Part shown: piece after piece, positions 60,378-64,000 of the stretch
Layout: the number at the start of each line of letters is the position of its first letter
Position numbering within the stretch: the first letter of the stretch is position 1
Assembly (NCBI GenBank): GCA_002415085.1
Contig: DIBV01000001.1
Span: 1 to 64,000, forward strand
Direction of reading: 5' to 3'
DNA: 64,000 nucleotides
From: Arsukibacterium sp. UBA5043
GTDB taxonomy: Bacteria; Pseudomonadota; Gammaproteobacteria; Enterobacterales; Alteromonadaceae
Position numbers and translations under genes: made by a program
Notes under the pieces: generated by a model
Databases searched by the model: none
What the model was told of the DNA's origin: nothing
What the model saw: only the letters and a program-made list of their open reading frames with translations

Positions 60378-62453
60378 TTAACGGTTAGTCAGATAAAGCG
60401 GAATAATCGCCACCGACTCCGGTGCGGTAAATGCAAAACTGGCATCCGCAGCAATATTACCGCCGGCGCTGTTAAGGATATTATCGAAACGTAACACCAG
60501 ATTATTTGACTTTTCAGCCACATAAAGGTGTTGACCGCTATACATAATATCAACAGGGTTACCCAACGCAGAATTATCACCACTGATATTAACCGCCACA
60601 TTGGTTAAACCACTGGCCAAACCGGCATTGTTTAGCACGTAAATTTTGCCGTCGGTGGCGTCAGCTGCGCTGCCAACATCAGAGACGATTAATGCGTCGC
60701 TGGCAAAGTCGTAGTCAATACCATGCAGATTGCTTGGCGCGGCTATTGCTAAACCACCTATCGCCGGGGTAATAATGCGATCTGCCGTATCAATACTGCT
60801 ATTGCCTGCCAGCCATTTACTTGTTACCTGATCAAAAACGGCCACGGTGCCATTTGTCAGCGCGACAAAAGCTTTATCGCTGGCGGGGTCATAGTCGACA
60901 TCCCATGGCCGGGCCGGTGTAGTATTTAAGGTCAGCAACGGCGCCGCATTGCCACTGGCGCAGGTGGAGTAAATTAAAATTCCGGGGCTGGTGGCATTGT
61001 TTTCTGCCACAAACAACAAGCCACTGGCTGAATCAATGTCGAGCCCTTTTGGTGACATTAAACCGGTGTTGCTGCCACTGATGATCCGGTCCTGCGCGGC
61101 GCTATATTGCTGACCACTGCGTCGGCTCGCCACCCGGTTGCTAATAACGATGCCGCCACTGTCGGCCGTGTCAAAGCTGGTATAGCTGTCGCCCGCGACA
61201 TCAAACGTTACGCTCTCAATTGTTTGAAGCGCATTGTATTGGCCCAGATCGCTGGTTAGTGCCGCAGTTAAACGGCTGATCCGGCCCGTGGTGGGGCCAG
61301 TGGTTGCCGGGTTACTGGACACCGCCACCCCTAGCAATACCGGCGCACTGCTGCTGTCAGAAATATCGACTGCAGCAGAGGATGCGCTTAACTGTACCAA
61401 TGATTCAGGCTTAACAGATTCTGTTATTAAATCTGGCGCGATATCACCACTTGGTCCGGCAAAAATTGTAGCAAAAACTAAAATAGCATCATTGGCTTTC
61501 TCTGCTACCCGCAGTTCGCTGCCAGAGAGCACAATATCAACCGGATTGCCCAGCATGGTAGCAGGGCCGTTAATCACCCGGGCGGGTATCACTTCACCAT
61601 CCGCAACTGAGATATTATTTAAAACAAACAAAATGCCATCAGTGGCATCGCTTGCACTGCCAACGTCAGATAAAACCAGCTTGTCTGATAATCGGTCATA
61701 GGCAATACCATGCAGGTTAACGGATAATTGCATGCCATCGGCCGAGACGGGGGTAATGCTGCGGGTGGGCATTGCTGCATAATCACTGGCGACATAATTA
61801 TCGTAAATAGACAACACACCATTGGTTAGGGCGACATATAAGACATCGTTAATATCATCATAAAACAGATCCCATGGCATCGCTTCGGTCGTCGTGCTAG
61901 CCAATGGCGCTGCAGTGCCTGCGGCAGCGCCGCCATAAACGGTAACTTGCATGGCATTTTGATCGGCAATAAACACTAAGCCCCGCTGGTCTGAAAATGC
62001 GATGCCTTTAGGGTTAACCAGGCCGGTAGCGGCACCGGTAAGCTCGCGATCAATGGTCGGGTCAAAGGTAGTGCCATCCGGGCGCGTCGCGATTCGGCAG
62101 AATGTTTTCAGGCTGCCATTGCTACTATCGCCAGCCTGAACCAGATTACCCAGGGTATCGAGCACCACGCCCTGATTATTCAAACCAGAAAAGCGTTTTA
62201 ACGGTGCGGCATTCTGGTTAATCAGATCGACCGTACCGCTATTGTCAGGGCCATTATTAGCCATTAAAAAATTGGCAGCGGTAAAGCCCGGGTTACCGTC
62301 TGCGCCAGGCTGACCCGGGGTACCGTCAGCTCCGGGCTGGCCGGGTGCACCATCGTCACCGTCGCAACCGGTAAGCGCAAGCAGCATTGCCAGAGCTACT
62401 GCACTTAATGACATCGGACCGCGAACCGCTCGAACAAATTTTGAATGTATCAT
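60378..62453 (-). CDS. Lipoprotein with collagen-like segment and duplicated beta-propeller-like halves
   Basis: 691 residues. LLALTGC (Cys30) is a lipobox, and AAGGA lies upstream of the ATG at 62453. Residues 35-56 are a Gly-x-y run (GAPGQPGADGTPG...). The rest is two homologous halves, about 138-350 and 465-680, each with TGL[VM][SN]PKG, a PWD...YD block, ALTNG, LHG[IA][AD]YD, SDVGSA[AS]DATDG, and LGNPVDI. They resemble NHL/beta-propeller surface proteins. Probably exposed on the outer membrane; ligand unknown. Confidence 0.78.
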   Translation of the reverse strand: MIHSKFVRAVRGPMSLSAVALAMLLALTGCDGDDGAPGQPGADGTPGQPGADGNPGFTAANFLMANNGPDNSGTVDLINQNAAPLKRFSGLNNQGVVLDTLGNLVQAGDSSNGSLKTFCRIATRPDGTTFDPTIDRELTGAATGLVNPKGIAFSDQRGLVFIADQNAMQVTVYGGAAAGTAAPLASTTTEAMPWDLFYDDINDVLYVALTNGVLSIYDNYVASDYAAMPTRSITPVSADGMQLSVNLHGIAYDRLSDKLVLSDVGSASDATDGILFVLNNISVADGEVIPARVINGPATMLGNPVDIVLSGSELRVAEKANDAILVFATIFAGPSGDIAPDLITESVKPESLVQLSASSAAVDISDSSSAPVLLGVAVSSNPATTGPTTGRISRLTAALTSDLGQYNALQTIESVTFDVAGDSYTSFDTADSGGIVISNRVASRRSGQQYSAAQDRIISGSNTGLMSPKGLDIDSASGLLFVAENNATSPGILIYSTCASGNAAPLLTLNTTPARPWDVDYDPASDKAFVALTNGTVAVFDQVTSKWLAGNSSIDTADRIITPAIGGLAIAAPSNLHGIDYDFASDALIVSDVGSAADATDGKIYVLNNAGLASGLTNVAVNISGDNSALGNPVDIMYSGQHLYVAEKSNNLVLRFDNILNSAGGNIAADASFAFTAPESVAIIPLYLTNR

Positions 62454-62690
62454 AGTGTTTTCCTTGCTTTATCAACTGTGTTTGGCGAACAGCAGGTCGA
62501 CAGCCTGAACCTGATACAGCATAAAATGCTCACCTCCAATGCAAGCAACGACTGAGCTGGCCAACTGGATGCAGTAAAAGCTGGAAAGTTTTCAGATTGA
62601 TTATCAAATGTGGTTTAACTAATGCGTGTGTGTCAGCTGTCTACCAACTGGATCATTTTAATCACGACAATCCGCATGCCCGGATGGAAT

Positions 62691-63437
62691 TCAGCGCTTA
62701 ACACAAACAAAAATGGCATTGCCGGAGCTCCGGTCCCAGGGCGTGATTTTATCGTAATCGTGGGCCAGTATCTGCACCTCAAAATAAGGGGTAAGCAGTG
62801 CCTGCAGCTGTGCAAAACTCACTGCCACCATCGGGTGCTGATCCTGCCATAACTCTGTTGCCGCTGCAGTGGTTTTGGCAATGCTCAGTTTAAGTGTTTG
62901 CTGCTCTCCCTCACCACTGTAATGCCACGCTGACTCAAATATAAAATGGCTGCTGTCGAGCTGAGCACTATGACGCACGGCAGACTGATTGCAGATGGTA
63001 TTTTTGTCTACCGCATTAAATACAAAGAGTCCGCCTGGTGTCAGTGCCTGAGATACGCTGGCAATGCATTGTTGTAGCGCATTGATACTTCCGCTGTAAT
63101 GTACTGAATATAAAAAACAGGTAATCAGATCAACCGGTGCATCCAGCGTGAAGCTTGCCATATCGTGCAGCATAAAATTGGCTTGCGGGCAGCGGGCGCG
63201 GGCAAGATCCAGCATCGGCTGGTTGAGATCCAGGCCATTACACTGATAGCCATAATCAATAAAATGACGAATATGCGGGCCGGTACCACAGGCTAAATCA
63301 AGATGTTTGATACCACCATTGCCCAGTAACTGCTGGAGCCTGTGCACCATATTGCTCTGGGTCAGATAATTAATGTCGCAACACATTAAATCGTAGTAAG
63401 ACGACAGGTCGGTATAAAGGGCATTTGATGACAGCAT
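62691..63437 (-). CDS. Class I SAM-dependent methyltransferase
   Basis: 248 residues. Motif I HLDLACGTGPHIRHF (about 44-58), then GLDLNQPMLDLAR (motif II) and a motif-IV-like VDLITCFLYSVHY region. Such enzymes move a methyl group from S-adenosylmethionine; the length and C-terminal beta region fit small-molecule methyltransferases. No substrate hint. It stands alone, upstream of a divergent OmpA-like lipoprotein. Confidence 0.8.
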   Translation of the reverse strand: MLSSNALYTDLSSYYDLMCCDINYLTQSNMVHRLQQLLGNGGIKHLDLACGTGPHIRHFIDYGYQCNGLDLNQPMLDLARARCPQANFMLHDMASFTLDAPVDLITCFLYSVHYSGSINALQQCIASVSQALTPGGLFVFNAVDKNTICNQSAVRHSAQLDSSHFIFESAWHYSGEGEQQTLKLSIAKTTAAATELWQDQHPMVAVSFAQLQALLTPYFEVQILAHDYDKITPWDRSSGNAIFVCVKR

Positions 63438-63688
63438 GTAGGCTGCTTACGCTAAATTATGGTGGCGCATTTTATAGCAGTTTACCGGGATTGCGAAGCG
63501 GGATTATATGCTGTGCAGCGCATATTCAACATTTTGTCAGACTGTTATTCACTATTTATTTTTACCAATATTAAACAATAGTATTTATTTGGTTAAATAA
63601 AGAATTTAGAATGGCGGTTGTTTTGCAACATGCGCTGTGGATTGCGTTCCAGCGCGTTATCTGAATATCATTAACCGGAGTATCAATT

Positions 63689-64000
63689 TTGCGCACTTTA
63701 TCGATTACCGCAGCGACCTTAATAACCCTGCTGACGACAGGTTGTGTAAATACACCTGATGATTCTGGCACCACAGCTGCCGCGGGTAGCGTGGTGTCTG
63801 CTAACCCGCAAACGTTGTTTGCAGCAAGACTGCAACCCGCCAGCGGACTGGAAACCTCGGTAATGGCTGGCAACCAGCTTAGGATATCTTTCCCTGGTAT
63901 GACCGCTTTTTCACATGACGGTGCCAGATTAAGCAGCGCATTACAGCAGCAGTTAACTCACATAGTCGAATCGCTAAAAGGTATAAATTACCAGCGGCTT
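63689..64000 (+). CDS. OmpA-family lipoprotein, cut by window end
   Basis: At least 104 residues, open at the right edge. The TTG at 63689 has CGGAG eight bases upstream. Residues 1-18 are a lipoprotein signal (LLTTG, Cys19). Around residues 60-80, QLRISFPGMTAFSHDGARL is the usual opening of an OmpA-like peptidoglycan-binding domain. The full protein would probably be about 200 residues, tying the outer membrane to the cell wall. The frame on the other strand at 63571-63873 is a shadow. Confidence 0.68.
   Translation, partial: MRTLSITAATLITLLTTGCVNTPDDSGTTAAAGSVVSANPQTLFAARLQPASGLETSVMAGNQLRISFPGMTAFSHDGARLSSALQQQLTHIVESLKGINYQRL

Noticed and set aside
63571..63873. Minus-strand 100-residue frame
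   Set aside because: Shadow of the plus-strand OmpA-like lipoprotein, which has a ribosome site, signal and domain pattern.

Overview
The window looks like the chromosome of a Gram-negative gammaproteobacterium of the Alteromonadales/Chromatiaceae type (Rheinheimera, Alishewanella or Arsukibacterium-like). This is an inference from gene content, not a database match. The evidence is three TonB-dependent receptors, many outer-membrane lipoproteins, an Mla-type MCE transporter, an amylosucrase-based sucrose locus, a periplasmic-type KatG, a CreA homologue and a DUF1294 cold-shock fusion. There are no rRNA or tRNA genes, no CRISPR array, and no transposase, integrase or phage genes.

1-13.2 kb holds accessory and housekeeping genes: small secreted and membrane proteins, an ATP-grasp protein, a TAP-like alpha/beta hydrolase with four C-terminal membrane helices, a TolB-like/TPR membrane protein, a cupin, a GNAT acetyltransferase, an RluA-type pseudouridine synthase, a PhzF protein, a CHRD protein, a lipoprotein fusing an alpha/beta hydrolase to a serine beta-lactamase-like domain, and a CreA lipoprotein. 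13.3-19.3 kb has a GNAT, a cytochrome b561, and a TonB receptor preceded by a duplicated start region that encodes an 18-residue leader peptide; an OmpR-type regulator and histidine kinase follow.

19.3-25.3 kb looks like an accessory segment: an NTF2-like protein, a serine hydrolase, two related secreted esterases, and a DUF4236 gene whose stop codon lies in an integron attC-like site. A three-part promoter-like element (TTGTAA / GTAAYGT / AATTTACAA) recurs upstream of three unrelated genes at 13.3, 19.4 and 22.7 kb. 25.3-30.2 kb carries a MipA-type porin, a GNAT, a CSD-DUF1294 protein, a DUF6172 protein, a DEAD-box helicase and a PEP-CTERM-like protein.

30.5-36.3 kb is a probable Fur-controlled iron-uptake operon: receptor, PepSY membrane protein, DUF2271, DUF4198 and a membrane-anchored flavodoxin/FNR reductase. 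36.4-43.7 kb has a voltage-gated-type K+ channel with a zinc ribbon, a large zinc metalloprotease, and a four-gene MCE lipid transporter ending in a terminator. katG and a small K+ channel are divergent at 46 kb. 46.8-55.1 kb is a sucrose regulon (fructokinase, amylosucrase, MFS transporter, LacI regulator, TonB receptor) tied together by CTTAAACGTTTAAG operators.

55.4-64 kb has an RNase J-like nuclease, a SatD/DUF3307 pair with a palindrome over its promoter, a GNAT/histidine phosphatase overlapping pair, a membrane protein/XRE regulator pair, a collagen-like lipoprotein with an internal duplication, a methyltransferase, and the start of an OmpA-type lipoprotein cut by the window edge.
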